Notes: generated by a model not told the origin, from the letters alone. Counted from the stretch's first letter, positions 11,767 through 24,481 are shown. The stretch is DNA of 64,000 nt from Microbotryum silenes-acaulis (GCA_003665825.1 QPFY01000011.1:186001-250000), one strand, 5' to 3'. A program made the numbers and translations.

Positions 11767-13168
11767 ATGTTTGCGTGAGTTGAGCTGCACCATTCACGAG
11801 ATCGGTGCTACTTCTGGACGGTGGCCGCCTGTGGTTGTGGTTGTGGTACGATCATGCGAGCGCTCCGATGAGCCCCGACGCTCGCCGCAGCCCTCCACGG
11901 ACCCACCACGCCCCGCCCCGTCAGAGAAGTTACGATGGATCGATTGCACCTTGTATGGACCGCACACGATGCAGGAAAGAGAGGGAACGGGTTGCGCATA
12001 GACGACTAGACGAGGAGGAGGAGGCGGTCTCCCTCTCGGGCCGCCAACGACGCATCCACACTCGACTACGATACACCATCCACTGCAGCCACATCGTGCT
12101 GGACATGAACTGACGTACGAACTATGTTTGACTCCACAGTCGCCAGGTCGCTCGTCAAGTGCGCACGTACGCCACCTCCGCATCCACGGTCAGTCGACGG
12201 CTGAGGCTCCCCTTTGGCTTCCCCCGTGCTCCGCTCCGCCGCGCAAGCCCAAGCCCAAGCCCACGACCACCACCACGCTCAGCCCGAGATCCAATTCCGT
12301 GCTGACCCCGCTCTCTTTCCCTCATGAATAGGCACCGCCAATCCAGCTTCATGGTCAGCCTGCCCCTGGTAACTATCTACTGTCTCAGCTCGTTGCTGAC
12401 GCTCTCATGTCGCTGCGGCTACCCCTGCTCTCTCCACCCTGCCAGGTCTTTCGGGCAAGTACGCCGGAGCTCTCTTCACCGCCGCGGCCAAGAAGGGGTC
12501 AGTTTTGAGATGTCGTTCATTTCGAATCGTGGCCGAGGCTGATGGCTGTCCCAGTGACGTGCGTGACTTCCATTCCATCCCAACAGAGGCGACGCGTTGA
12601 AGAAGGTCCAGGCCGATCTCGAGGCCGTGCACAAGACCATCACCGCCGAGCCGACGATCCAAGACTTCCTCTCCAACCCCGTCCTTTCGTCCGCGGACAA
12701 GTCCAAGGGGATCGACGAGTTGCTCAAGCGATCCAAGGCGACGGGTTCGGACCTGACCAAGAACTTTTTCGAGGTCTTGGCCGAGAACGGCCGTCTTTAC
12801 CAAACCGACAAGACGATCGCCGACTTTTTGGAGATCATGTCGGCGCACCGTGGTGAGGTCAAGGTGACGATCACGACCGCGCAACCTTTGGAGAAGGACC
12901 TGCAGAAGCGCCTCGAGGACTCGTTGAAGCAGTCCTCGTTGGCCGGTTCGGGCAAAACGCTCGTGATCGAGAACAAGGTCAACGAGGCCGTCTTGGGCGG
13001 TTTGATTGTCGATTTCGGTGACAAGTCGGTCGACCTCTCGGTCGCGAGCAAGGTCAACAAATTGAACGCGACGTTGCAAGGTCAGTCCTGTCCCGTGCAC
13101 CTTTGGTTGACCGGTCCCAGTGATCTGACTCGGGAACCTCTTTATGAACTCGCCCAGAATCCGTCTAA
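11767..13168 (+). CDS. ATP5: Mitochondrial F1Fo-ATP synthase subunit 5 (OSCP)
   Basis: Oligomycin-sensitivity-conferring protein: joins the F1 head to the peripheral stalk of ATP synthase on the matrix side of the inner membrane. Exons 11767-11774, 12140-12188, 12332-12353, 12446-12497, 12587-13080 and 13158-13168 sum to 636 bases (211 aa), the normal length. The N-terminus MFARQVARQVRTYATSAST is a typical mitochondrial presequence. It is followed by APPIQLHGLSGKYAGALFTA, the conserved N-terminal OSCP segment. The C-terminal domain includes SLAGSGKTLVIENKVNEAV and VGGLIVDFGDKSVDLS-like sequence, ending KLNATLQESV. The first coding exon has only 8 bases and is followed by a 365-base intron, a layout common in highly expressed fungal genes. 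Three of the six exons are under 50 bases. Confidence 0.96.
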
Positions 13169-14272
13169 AAAAAAAGGGTCAGGATATTAATGGTCGTAGG
13201 AGAGATAAGGCGTGGGGAACATCAATCCAAGATATGATGGTCGTTTCGTTAACCCCGCCGCAGAGTTTGTTAGAAGGCTCGTGTGTTTTTGTGTTTTTCT
13301 CCGATCCCACTTTTTCTTTTCTTTCTTCTTTCCTTTCTGTTTTGGACGGGAGTGAGAAATCAAAAAAGACAGAATTTAAAGAAGCCCAAGAGATGTGCAT
13401 TGGATGAGAGTGGCACGCCGCGCGGGTTGCGTCCTCCCGTGTTGGCCCGCTCAGGCGCTCAGGCGCTGAGCTCTGAGCCCGCCTGAGCGTCAGAAGTCGC
13501 TCAACAAGCGCGCCTCAAGAAACGGCGCGAGAGAGCGCGAGAGCATCACACGCAGTAGAGCGCAGTAGTGAAAGTGACGGGCCTGACTTTCGGTGACACA
13601 AGGGGGTGCTACGGGGAGAGCGACCTACCCACCTATACTCACTTCCTTCACTCCCCCGCCCACGCTCTCTTTCACTCTCTTTCTGGGTGCGCTTCTCTTC
13701 GCGCCACCCCCCTCTTCACAAGCTTCGTTCGTCCAGCAGGCCGACGGTCAGCACGTGCTGTGCCAGGCAGTCGTGACGGAACGCGCGGTTCGTGCGCGTT
13801 GGGGGGCAATCCGGACGACGACCGACGATCCAACGAGTGGAGTCGTAGCGCAATACTGCGGAGCAGCTTCACTACAGAGCCTGATTCATTGTGAGTGAAT
13901 CACGGGTGATGCTGGATGGTTTGCATTCTGGAGACGGACAAGGGCCCCAGCGTTCGTCAACGGGTCTTGTCCTACCGCGTGAGGTGGCCATCGGCGATAC
14001 ACCGGCTACGACACGGCGGCATCGACGACGACAATGTAGACGCCTTGTTTGAACTTTGAGACGCGTCGGCCGCTGTCACGGCAGGCACAGCAGCAACTGT
14101 GCTCGACACAAATTCGACTTGCTCCTATTTCGCACTCGCGCAAACAACGACCCGCTCGACCCGCTCGGCACGCTCGACACGATCTCCTGACTGGGCTCGG
14201 TCGCAGCATCGCAGCATCGCAGCATCGCACTGACAGCCCTACCCCCTCTTGGTCACCCCCAGTCCCCCCAAA
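13169..14272. other. Intergenic region between OSCP and Rax2-like gene
   Basis: No gene supported. Contains the OSCP 3' UTR (T-rich to about 13400), a GC-rich stretch with repeated GAGCGC-type words at 13430-13570, and the presumed promoter and leader of the Rax2-like gene, which includes a short GCATCGCA triplicate at about 14205-14230. Confidence 0.4.
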
Positions 14273-17200
14273 ATGGTCTCTTCCACCTCCACCTCGGGTC
14301 CGCAACGGATAGCGAGGACCCGCACCCGCCACAGTTCGATCACCTCGTCGCCGAGCTCGTGGTCTCTGCTACGTTGGACCACGACCCTCACCGCCTCACT
14401 CCTTTCGTTTCCCTCCTCGACCCACGCACAGCAACAGAGCACTTCCACCCCGGGCTTACCCCAGATCGACTACTCCGCATTAGGCACAGTCGGCGTCGTG
14501 GGATCGTTCGCGGGCTTGCAGTTCTACAACTCGAGTCAACCTGTACCGACCTACTCGGACGCGGTCTCGACCTTGGTCGCTCGCGATCCGTCCGGAACCT
14601 TCACCAAGCTCGGTGAGACCGATTCGAACGGATCGATTCAGGCCTTGTGTCAAACGACCTTATCGGATGGGAGGAACGTCCTCTTTCTGGGAGGGCAATT
14701 CACCACGATCGGCGGTCTGACGACGAGCAATATCGCCGTTTACGACTCGTCGACAAACACCTTTTCGGCTCTCGGTCAGGGTTTACAACCCATCGTGACC
14801 GCTTTGGCGTGCAATTCCACTCTCCTCATTGCGGGTGGGACCTTCCAAACACCCGTAGGAGCCGCGACTACGGCAGGGTTCGCAGGTCACGTCGCACAAT
14901 GGTCCATCCCCGACCAATCGTGGGCACCGCCACCGTTCGCGGGCCTCGATGGGCCGATCGAGACCATCGTTCCTAGCATCGACGGTAAGAGTATCTTCTT
15001 CGGTGGCAACTTCAACGCGACCTATTCGACCGTCACCAAAGGGTCGGGTCCGCTATCCAACTTGACGAATACGACGGCGGCGTCAAACACAACGACCACG
15101 TTCGCCTCGCTCGGATCGTCACTCGTGCCTATCTCGCTCCACCAATCCGACTACACTGCCAGTCCGACAACCTATACCAGTGGCTTTGGCAAGCCGGAGA
15201 ATATATTTTGTCCTCGGCATGGGGATGGGGTAGGGGCCAGTTGGTTGCTCGTCGATGGGATGGCCGGGTTCTTCATCGTTCGAACGTACAGGCCTTTACA
15301 GGCCAGGGGGATCCGGTTGGGGAACACGTTCTATGGTGGACGAGGGACCAAGACCTTCAGGTGCGTTGGTCAAGCGCGTACATGAGCTTGCTTCGGTGAA
15401 GGACTGACCCATTCCTGTAACTTGCCATCTCGCAGTCTCGTCTCGATTCCGAACGACGAGGTGTTGACGTTGACGTACGCCAGCGATCCTCGCAACGCCA
15501 GCTCAGCACTCAGGACGTGCTCGACCAGTTGTCCACTTGCGCATGACACGGACGTCCCTTACCAAGACTTCCTCTTCCCCGTCGGCGCGAATTTGACTGG
15601 CTTCCAGCTCAACCTGCTCGAATTCTATGGCCCCGGCGCTGGATTGCATTTGCTCCAGTTGTTGAGCGATGGTGCTTTTGCCTACGCCGTCGAGAGTCAA
15701 AACACCGTCACGTGCACTTCGGGCCTCGGTGCATCGCAGGGGAGCACCGTCTCGACGACGGGGGTGTGGAACGAAACCAAGCTCGTCTCTTCCGAGATTG
15801 CGGGAACGACCTCCGACGTCTTGGTTTCGGTCATCAGTGCGGGAACGAAAAAGTACCAATCGCCGACCATCACGTGGAAGCCTTATGTTGCGCAGACGGG
15901 CGAGTACTCGATCTACCTCGATACGCCCGGGTGTCAGGCCCAGGGCAACTGTGCGCAACGCTTAGGCGCCGTTGGTGTTTACGTCTCCCCCTTTGGCTTC
16001 AACGTCACGGCCAACACGAACTACACCAATGGCGTCATCAAGACCGAGGTCGACCAGACGAACCCCCAGGACGCCCAGGTCTTGATCTACCGAGGTCCCT
16101 TGCTTGCCAGTGCGCTCTCCAACACCTCGCTCGAAGTAACGATCTGTTTAGGCGACATGGGTGCGCCGACCAACGGCTCGACGTACGACCTCGTCGCCAA
16201 CTTTGTCACGCTCGTCGCTGCTTCGACGGATGGGAACGCTTCGGCATTGTCGACGACGGTGTTGACGCCTTCGTATGGATTGTACGAATACGTCGTTGGT
16301 ACGGGGCCAGGCGCGTTCGGGGATGCCGTTTTGGCGAACGAGACGCAGTCGAACGCGACCTCGACCTTGATGACGAACGCGACGATCGTCGATCAAATCG
16401 CTTCCCGTCTTGACGCCGGGGCGGTTGTCAATGCCATCGTATCCGTGGGTACGGCCGACACGGCTCGCTTGTTCCTCGGTGGTAACTTCCTGTTCAGCAA
16501 CGCAACGACCAACAGGACGAACCTCACTTCGGCGAACGTGATCGAGTACACCAAGACGAGCGGGATCGTCGCTGCTCCGAACGGAGGTCTTGACGGCATC
16601 GTCACGTCTTTGCTCGAGTTGAATGGCGTACTGTACGCTGCTGGAACGTTCATCCAGACGACCGATGGGAAGGTCAAAAGTCTGCAAGGGCTCGCTCAGT
16701 GGGCGTACACGAACACGTCGGCGGAGTGGTCCGCTATCGGCACTTCGTTGCCTTCGTCGTTCTCGGCGACGATCACCCAGCTCGCGACCATCGGGGACTC
16801 GACGACGAGCACGACCGAGATCGTACTCATCGGTCCTTCCGGAATCGTCACTCTCAACCCTTCGTCTGGTGTCGTCAACTCGACCGGAGTTGGATTGGTC
16901 GTCGGATCCGTTTCGGCTTTCGCTCCTCCGAGTTTTGCGTCCAACCCGACTGGCAGGACTTATTTCGCTGGTTCGCTCCTCGCTGTCACGGATGAAACCT
17001 CGCCGAGTGGATCATTCTTAACCAGTAGAAGCAGAGGAAACCCTGACTTGGTTCCTTTCGATTACTCCTTCACGGATGCGAGCCCGACCAGTTCGGCGAG
17101 CACCAACGCCTCGACGACGACGCAAGCCGCGCGTTTGCGTCGAAGCAATTCCAGAGACCTCGTGGCCATGGCCACTTCGCTCCTCGCTTCCAGGGCCGTC

Positions 17201-19112
17201 GCCGACGTCGTCACTTCCTTGCCTGCCGATTTATCAGGTCTCAGTTCGTCGTCGACTGCGAATCGAGTCGTCGCTGGTGCGTTCTGGCAGAACGGCTCGA
17301 CGCAATATACAGTCCTGGGAGGGCATTTTACCACCTCTAGCGGAGCCGTCAATTTGGGGTTGTACAACGTTAAGGACAAAATATTTTCTCCCATACCCGG
17401 TTTGACCGTTGAGGGGACTGTTGGGGCTTTGGAAGTGGTCGGTGATGTCTTGTGGGTTGGGGGTAATTTAAGTACGGGCGCGACGAGTACGGTGGCGTCG
17501 AGACAGGGGTTGGCGTCGTATCAGCTCAAGTCGCACGTGGTGTTGGATCAGCCGCCGGCTTTGACGGGTATGTTTGGGTTCTTATGCCGTTGTCCCTAGT
17601 TTGTTTATGGAGGCTAATGAATGGTTGTGGTTGCGCCACAGGTTACGCTGGTCAAGTTCCGATCGTGCGCTCCATCACGCAACGACCCGGCTTCGCGTCC
17701 CAGGTCATCGTCGCCGGTGCCTTCGCCTCGGCAGGTGCTGTCCCTTCGTGCCAGTCCATCTGCTCGTGGGATACGACGACCCTCCAATGGACGCCCCTTT
17801 CAGGGGGTCTCCAAGGCATCGTCGGCTCGATCGCTTTCGCCGGCGACAAGGCCGAGTTTCTCTACGCCGGCGGGGACTTTATCCTCAACGGTGCAACGAC
17901 CTATTTTGCTCAATGGACCTTCACCAACTCGTCTTGGTCAGCGATTGGTTCCAGTCTTCCCGGTCCGGTCACGGCGGTCTCGACCGACGATTACAATCAG
18001 AACAAAGTCTTCGTCGCTGGATCCATCTCGTCGACTGGGGCACCTTACCTCTGGTACTACAACGGTAAAACCTGGACCGACATTAACAACGGTGCGATCT
18101 CGGCCCCGTCCTCCGGTGAAAGTGGAATCCAACAACTCGTCTTCCTCCCCCTTTCGCAAGCCCATTCAGCGAACAGTATCGTCGAGTCGAACCGCATGTT
18201 GCTCGTCTCCGGTGCAATGAGCATCAACAACACCCTCATCGCTTCCGCCTTGTACGACGGCGCCAAATGGTACCCTTACCTCCTTGCCACGGCCAGTACA
18301 GGCGGTGGGGGATCGATCGCGCAGTTGTTTTATTCGTTGACGTCGTTCTCACTCGCGATGGCGCATCATTTGAGCGTCGGACTCGTCATCCTCATTTCGA
18401 TCGCGATCGCGTTGGGAGTCGTCTTCCTCCTCGTTCTAATTGGTTTGTTGATCGCGCTCGCTAGAAGAAGGGAGGAAGAACGTCCGAACCAATTACACGA
18501 CGAGAACGCCTCGGCCGAATCAGTCAAAGGTTCCGGAGTCACCGGAGGAGGAGGAGGAGGGGGACTTCGTCGTCCGACGGACCTCCTCGCGACCGTCGGA
18601 GCAGCCACTGCTGTTCTACTCGATTCCTCGCACGAAAAATCCCGTTCCGCCCATGCGACGGGTCAGCCTTCCGACGATGATTCACTGAGAGGTGGAATGG
18701 GGGCTGTAGGAAGTGCAGGGGCCCTGTCGTATGATTCGCATGGGTACGCTGAAACGGATGAGCCGTTGGAGGCGGATTCGACGGCCAGGGCGAGGTATTC
18801 GTTCACTGCCGAACATCCGGGAGAGTGAGTTGCTGGCGAATGTGCGATTCTTGTTTTTTTTTTCTCAGAAGCGGTGTACTGATCTGATGGTGTTTGTCGC
18901 CTCGGTACTAGGTTGTCGGTCTCTGCAGGCGAGGACTTGACCGTGCTCGAGAACGGGGATCCCAACTGGTAAGTCGGATCTCGCACCTCAATCTACGTCT
19001 ATAGAGATGTGAATCTCATTTAATCGACTCGCTGCGTGTATCCTCCCACAGGTTCCTCGTCGCCAACTCGACCGGCCAACGAGGCCTCATGCCCGCTTCC
19101 TATCTCGCCTAG
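14273..19112 (+). CDS. RAX2: Rax2-like cortical polarity protein with C-terminal SH3 domain
   Basis: Rax2 is a large glycosylated membrane protein that marks the cell cortex for bud-site or growth-site selection. Exons 14273-15360, 15436-17567, 17642-18824, 18912-18968 and 19052-19112 join in frame to 1506 aa. A hydrophobic N-terminal segment ending in STHAQQQ (about residues 30-55) serves as signal peptide. The ectodomain has beta-propeller-like repeats with the recurring LFLGGQF / IAGGTF / FFGGNF / LYAAGTF / FVAGSI pattern and many N-glycosylation sites. One membrane span (about 1319-1345, VILISIAIALGVVFLLVLIG) is followed by RRREEE and a low-complexity cytosolic tail. The last 52 residues or so match an SH3 fold: ARARYSFTAEHPGELSV, then LTVLENGDPNWFLV and GQRGLMPASYLA. 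Two introns split the SH3 region. Yeast Rax2 is shorter (about 1220 aa) and, as far as I know, lacks this domain. Upstream frame begins with TTG at 14249; the ATG at 14273 is preferred. Confidence 0.9.
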
Positions 19113-20189
19113 AACGGCCCGTATCGTATCATCTATTCGCAGAACTTCTCGTATCGCAAACTTTCTCTCTATATCGACGTATACCACCTCGGGGTTGTTT
19201 TCTTTTCCTTCCCTTCGACATTCGGCTTCTTTCAAAAAAATCTCTTCGTTCTCTTCGACGTTCGTTTCCACTCTTTCACACCCACTCGTTTTCGTGATAC
19301 CCGCGACGACACATATACCCCATCCAGAGAATCATCATGCAAGACTTATGACTCTCTTCTGATTTTGTTCACTTTCTCCCTCTCTTCGTCTTGTGCATTT
19401 CGCCTAGTGCCGACTGCCAGTTTTGGAGTTTTTCTAGATTTGCAATCTTGCGCACGCGCCGCGCATTGGGGGGTCTTTTTTTTTCTGAATAACTCGTTTC
19501 ATTCTTTCCCCCAGCACCTCTTTTTGTTAATTTAATAAATCGCACAGGCTTTATCTTTCTACACACCAATTTCAAAAGATGTAATTTTTTCTTGAAGGTA
19601 GCATGTGAGAACGTTAAAACGCACGACAATGATCGATCGACGATTGAGGGAGACGTACGGGGGATGATGATTCGATGAACATTCATTCATTCATTCACCC
19701 ATTTCACACCAATGGTTTCGGGTCAGCTTCAAAAGCTTTCAATTTCAAAAAATGAACCGAACAGTCAAGTGTAAAAAAAAAAAATCGTGACACCGAATGT
19801 CCAATTCCCCCCCGACGCAAGCGCGCACGTCGTGACTCGGACCTCCTCTCTCCCTCTCTCTCCGTGTGTCCGTATCTCGCGATGTGGCAGCTGGTGAACG
19901 GGGTGACTAAAGGGGCAATAAAAGACGCGAGAACTAAGCTCGATAAATCGTAATCATGAACGTTGCAGATAACGAGTAAATGAAACGGGTATTGAACTAT
20001 AGGACATACGAAGTAGGATGAGGGGGGGGGGGGGAGAGAAAAGACATGTGCGAAGGCGGCAAGTCCAAAACGAAGGCGCGGGGGGGGGGGAAGTTGAGGT
20101 GTTTCAGGCAACCGAACGTCGAGCTCGAAACGCGTCGCATCACGAAAGGGTGCAGCGTCCTGTGACGACGAGTCGAAATGGAAAGGTAT
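19113..20189. other. Intergenic region before the small secreted protein cluster
   Basis: No gene supported. Contains the Rax2-like 3' UTR, an ATTC tetranucleotide run near 19680-19697, and two G-rich tracts at about 20023-20034 and 20080-20090. Confidence 0.4.
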
Positions 20190-20880
20190 CTACCAGGACA
20201 TATTCCCCTTTATGAGGTACTCGAAATCGTTGATGAGGATGAAAGGCGCTTGCGACTGGTAGCGAGTCTGGAACTTGATGCGGCCGTGGCCAAGGAACTG
20301 CTTTTCACGCTCGTAGATGAAAAGCTGGTGGGACAACAACCCATTCGACAAGAAAGGTCTTAGCATCGTCTGAAACGGTAGAGCAGTCTGACGAGGAGTA
20401 GACTCCGGTCGTTGGCGAAAATGAAACTCACATTTGTCAGGAGGGGTTTGCCCTTCTCCTCAGGTTTTACGTGGTAGGCCGCGGGCAGCCTAAAAGTCGC
20501 AAGGTATAAGCCTGCCTTATTGCGGGCACCCATATCTTGGGCAAGCTGGTACGATGGTGTGAAGCAGGTTTAGTTCATACTTGGATCTTTGGAGGTAGAC
20601 GAGAGTTTTTCTGGAGCCGGCGGGCCAGAGAGAGAGAGAGAGAAATAGGGGGTTTGGGGCGTTGGGGCGTTGTCAAGGGTTGAGGCTCTTTACCACTCAC
20701 GACAATTTCGTTGAGCCCGTTTGTAGTCTTCAAAACAACGTCAATGGTCGCCGTCTCGAGTGAAACGCGCAGGAAACCTTGGTACTTCAAATCGAGCCCA
20801 TGACCGGCGATGTAGTTCTCGTGGTCCACGGGCGTGATGGTGATACCGCTCGGGCCGGGGAGTGCCTGCGGGGACGGCAT
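20190..20880 (-). CDS. Paralogous small protein A (no signal peptide found)
   Basis: Function unknown. Three exons, 20880-20701, 20545-20432 and 20369-20190 (60 + 38 + 60 codons with stop), give 157 aa, both introns in phase 0. It shares the plan of proteins B-E: a first exon ending in a hydrophobic-charged strand (SLETATIDVVLKTTNGLNEI), a second exon opening LAQDMGARNKAGLYLATFRL, and a third carrying HQLFIYEREKQF and APFILINDFEYLI. Unlike B-E, the predicted N-terminus MPSPQALPGPSGITITPVDH has no signal peptide. An in-frame TAG lies four codons upstream of the ATG, so a secreted form would need another exon, or this copy has lost its export signal. Cysteine-free. The neighbour is the convergent Rax2-like gene. 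Confidence 0.65.
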
Positions 20881-22193
20881 CGCACGGTGTCGCTAATTAC
20901 GACTAAGCCCCTGAATTTTGCGCTGAATTTCTCGGAAGGCCCGTAGCTTTGGCCGATGCTGTTCGACCCGCGTGCCGCGGTACATCTGATGATGAATTCT
21001 TGTCCTCCATTTGAATAGGGTCAGTAATTTTTCTCCAAACCTACGGACGCCCCTGAGCTAAAGCGGTGCGAACGTCGTGGGACCAGAGGTAAGTGAAACT
21101 AGGGGGCTCAGCCGTTGCACCGCCGAGTGCCGAATGCTGCCTCGCTGGGAATCACGATTGACGTCATCCCCCAAAAAGGCAAAAAAGGTGCTCCATCCTC
21201 GGGCCCGAAACAAGAGCCGAAACCGAACCGGTGTGCCGAGTCTTGCGCAGTGAGACATGACATGGTGTGCGCGTCTAGGGATCGGTTCTGTAAGGGTTTG
21301 ATCCCTCAAAGGTCGCGAGAACTGCTACAATAGACTGTTGACGTGTTCTGGTCGTTTCAGGTTGATCCAAATCGTCTAAGTCGGCTCTAAGGTCTAAAGG
21401 AAAGAGAGACTATCCAAAGGTACTGTGACAAATCTATTCAAACGAGAGGAGAGCAAGTTGTCTCAGTTGTGGGCAAGGCCCGTGGGGGCGCACCCCTCAC
21501 AGGTTCTGAAATAAGTAGGGCCGAGCTACAAAGCACTGGCGTTTCGTTTCAAATTCGAAGGCTTCTATATGAATATGAATGCTGTGATTCAGCAACGGGT
21601 CCGCTTCTTGGCTGCGACCAGGTACCCACACGGGAAAACAGAGGCAGTGCCCCTTTTGTGTAGTTGCGTAGCCAAGAAGGCAGCGAGCCCCGCCGGGTCG
21701 GTGGACGACGGGGAGCGTGCCAAATGGGCCACCGGTCTCGGGGTGTGGTAAGGCGATCTTAAGGTTGGCATCTCTTCAAACAATTATGAATTCGCAGAAT
21801 CGGCCTCGGGGCTTGACCTGCTTAATGCCCAAGCGATTGCTGCAGCTCCTGCGCGCGGTCACCGAAGCTTGCCGTCTTCCACCTAAAGGCACTGACAGGT
21901 CGATGCTTGGCTATGATAAACTTGACTCTCGAGTGCACGGGAGACGGCAAGATATGGAAAAAATTGTCTACATAGAAAGTGAAGCAATGATTGAGAACAG
22001 GTGGCTGAGAAATGAGAAAGGATCTGTGGCCAAGGTAAGTCTCTCGAGACTAGACCCCATCCCACAAAGAAGGCACAAGAAGTCAAGAGGTGGACCGATG
22101 AACGCGAGGCCAGGATGAGCGAGTCGAGAAGCAGTTATTTGGAGACGAGAAGGTTTCTGGGTGTGACGGTGCGTGTGCGATGGTACCATTCGA
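20881..22193. other. Intergenic region between paralogues A and B
   Basis: No gene supported on either strand. Only short overlapping frames without recognisable domains. Presumably holds the promoter of A (right of 20880) and the 3' flank of B. Confidence 0.35.
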
Positions 22194-22829
22194 TCATTGC
22201 GAGTTCGCGGAGACCTTGATCATCAAGGGAACTTGGGCGGATAGGAATGCTTTTCCGTAGACGGGTTGGTGGGCTTTTCCGGAATATGATACAGTTTGCT
22301 CCCAGATCTCCAACTTGTCACACGTTTGCATCGGTATCAATTTAGTTCAGTGAATTCATAAGTCGGCCCGTACTCGCCAGTCGAGACCAACTCACCGTGG
22401 AGTTGATAAAGTGGCCCGTTCCGGCACCTTTAAAATGATCCGCCATAGGAAGCCGAAAGTACATGTCGATAGGCTTCATGGCCGGGCCGGATATGTCTTG
22501 GCCGAACTGAAAGTACTTGTTTCAAACGCATCAGGTAAATGAGACCCTCGAAGCAAGGAAGCGTCTTAAGATTCTCGTCGGGTACTCACCTGGAAGTCGG
22601 GTGACCGGTCGTTATGGGTTTTCAACGAGAGCGTGGCAATTTGAAAAAACCTCGTGTCGTCATCCTGTTTGGCGGGCTGAAATTTAAAATTCAACAACCC
22701 TTCTGCTTCCAAAGTTTGGTATGGGGGAGGTGAGATGACGCGACCTTTGGCCGTATTGCTTGACTGGGAGGCGGACACGCCGAGCGAGACGAGGATCAAT
22801 GCGAGTGTGAAGGTGAGCTTGAGGAGCAT
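22194..22829 (-). CDS. Small secreted protein B
   Basis: Function unknown; likely secreted. Exons 22829-22590, 22506-22396 and 22313-22194 (80 + 37 + 40 codons with stop) give 156 aa, both introns phase 0. Residues 1-21 (MLLKLTFTLALILVSLGVSA) form a clear signal peptide. The mature part contains the family core: GLLNFKFQPAKQDDDTRFF, IATLSLKTHNDRSPDFQ at the exon 1 end, FGQDISGPAMKPIDMYFRLP at the exon 2 start, and LEIWEQTVSYSG with AQVPLMIKVSANSQ at the C-terminus. The mature protein has no cysteine. The alternating hydrophobic strands suggest a small beta-sandwich, which is inference. It is divergent from C across 857 bases. Confidence 0.75.
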
Positions 22830-23686
22830 GACGGCAAGAGTGCTTGGAGTGTTGCTTGTGAGGGACGTTGAGATGATTCGTCAAGCTGAGTAACAACCTG
22901 ATGGAAGAAAGGAAAGAGCAATGGTACAAGACTCAGTAACTCAGGCGAAAGCCCGGGGAGGCTACTGCGTGATTGGCACCGAGTTCGGCATTCGGATGCG
23001 GTAAGGCGATGCTCAGGTGGCACTGTTGCATACACCGCCCGGCTGTGTCACAATTCGGTATGGATACCTTTCATCTACCTAGATAGCTGCTTCCGGCATT
23101 TTCCGGTCTGCACAGCAATTTCATTCAAACGTTATTCAAGTGCTTCTGCTGTGCAATGCGGTTTAAGTAGCCCGAGTGCCGCCGCTCGGCCTTGTCCCCT
23201 ATCTGTTTGTCCCGCCGGCACACTCCAATCGATCGAGACCACGCGGGTACCTGTCCGTCGAGCACGCGCCGCTAAGACGTACTTCCCCAGTGTGACCACC
23301 GACCAGCTCTCCTACTATGTACGACGAGCCCATAATAAAGCAGAAACCCCTTCGGGGCTGAGCCGTCCCAGGTATCGGCTACCCAATGTACTCCACTCCC
23401 CCTCTCCCCCGCCCCCCTCCACCTCAGGGTGCAACACATTTGCCTCGAATACCACCCATTGATGAAGCAACGTTGCAACGGCGATGACTCACGGCGAACA
23501 GGGGAGAGCAAGTTGTCAGGAGCGCGGTAGTGAAACAGACACGTCATTGTGCCTATTCGCATCGACCCGGACAAACTCTTCGGTCGGACCGAGTCTCAGC
23601 TCTTTTCTTCCTTTCACCTCGCACCCTGGTCTCTTCGCCTTGCCCCACAAGAGTAATTTTATTCATCACAACCACGCCTCCACGAC
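22830..23686. promoter_or_regulatory. Divergent intergenic region between secreted proteins B and C
   Basis: Holds the promoters of both B (minus) and C (plus). The leader of C is pyrimidine-rich (about 23590-23660). No open frame here has recognisable features. Confidence 0.4.
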
Positions 23687-24481
23687 ATGCATCTCTTCTC
23701 GCTCCCTCTTCAAGCGCTTGCGTTGGGCTTGCTGTCGACGCTCGTCGTCGCCACAAACGTGCCCTTGGCAGACGACTTGGTCCATCGCAACAAGGAAAAT
23801 CAACCAGATAAGAAACCCGAACACTACGTCTGCAAAGCGCCGGGTGGGCTTGGAATACTTTACGCCCCCGACGCGGCCACCGACAAGTTCGGGTTTCAAA
23901 GCAAGTTTCACCTCAAATACGCCGACAATACGCCCGATGCCAATCAGAACAAATCATGGTCCATCAGCGTCGACATCGATAGGACAGATGGTAACAAGGG
24001 CCGAAACGTAGGTACCACATGTCAACTTTGAGTTGATGCTGTCTGACGGTTGATGCTGACACGCTGATGGCTGATGCGCTGTTGGGCGCGCACAGATCGC
24101 CAACTACTTGACTGCTGCCACGTTTTCAGGGACGACGAACAACTACTTCCGCCTCGACCCATCGGATCTGTTAACCCCCGGCGAGATAACCAACAGTATG
24201 AACAATATAACGCAACATATTTCACTTACGGTACGCTAGATCACTCACTACACCCGCAGTGCCGAGCCGTTCGACCTGAAACAGGAGACGGATTGACGCT
24301 TTCGAGACTGACCACATCCCACGGCACCAATTCTCTTCTGGTGCTTTTGTTTTGTTTCGGACAGTTGCAAATTCGCAAGACTCAGAGGATCGTCCAACAC
24401 CAAAAACCTCAGCTTAATGCCCGAATCTACACCGCTAGCTGCACCTTCAAGGCTCATGTTCCGTTCGGGATCGTAGTCTAG
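23687..24481 (+). CDS. Small secreted protein C
   Basis: Function unknown; likely secreted. Exons 23687-24007, 24096-24230 and 24365-24481 (107 + 45 + 39 codons with stop) give 190 aa; both introns phase 0. Residues 1-23 (MHLFSLPLQALALGLLSTLV...) form a signal peptide. Core elements: KFGFQSKFHLKYADNTPDAN, then SWSISVDIDRTDGNKGRN at the exon 1 end; IANYLTAATFSGTTNNYFRL opens exon 2; exon 3 carries LQIRKTQRIVQHQ and ends AHVPFGIVV. Predicted N-glycosylation site NIT in exon 2. It is the largest and most divergent family member because of a longer loop after the signal peptide. It has only two cysteines in the mature chain. Confidence 0.72.

Noticed and set aside
12405..13100. 231-codon minus-strand frame
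   Set aside because: Antisense shadow of OSCP exon 5.
14249..14272. Eight-codon N-terminal extension of the Rax2-like protein
   Set aside because: The extension begins at TTG, not ATG; the ATG at 14273 is the first normal start.
15503..16687. Several frames of 130-230 codons inside the Rax2-like gene
   Set aside because: They are out-of-frame or antisense readings of the long Rax2 exon.
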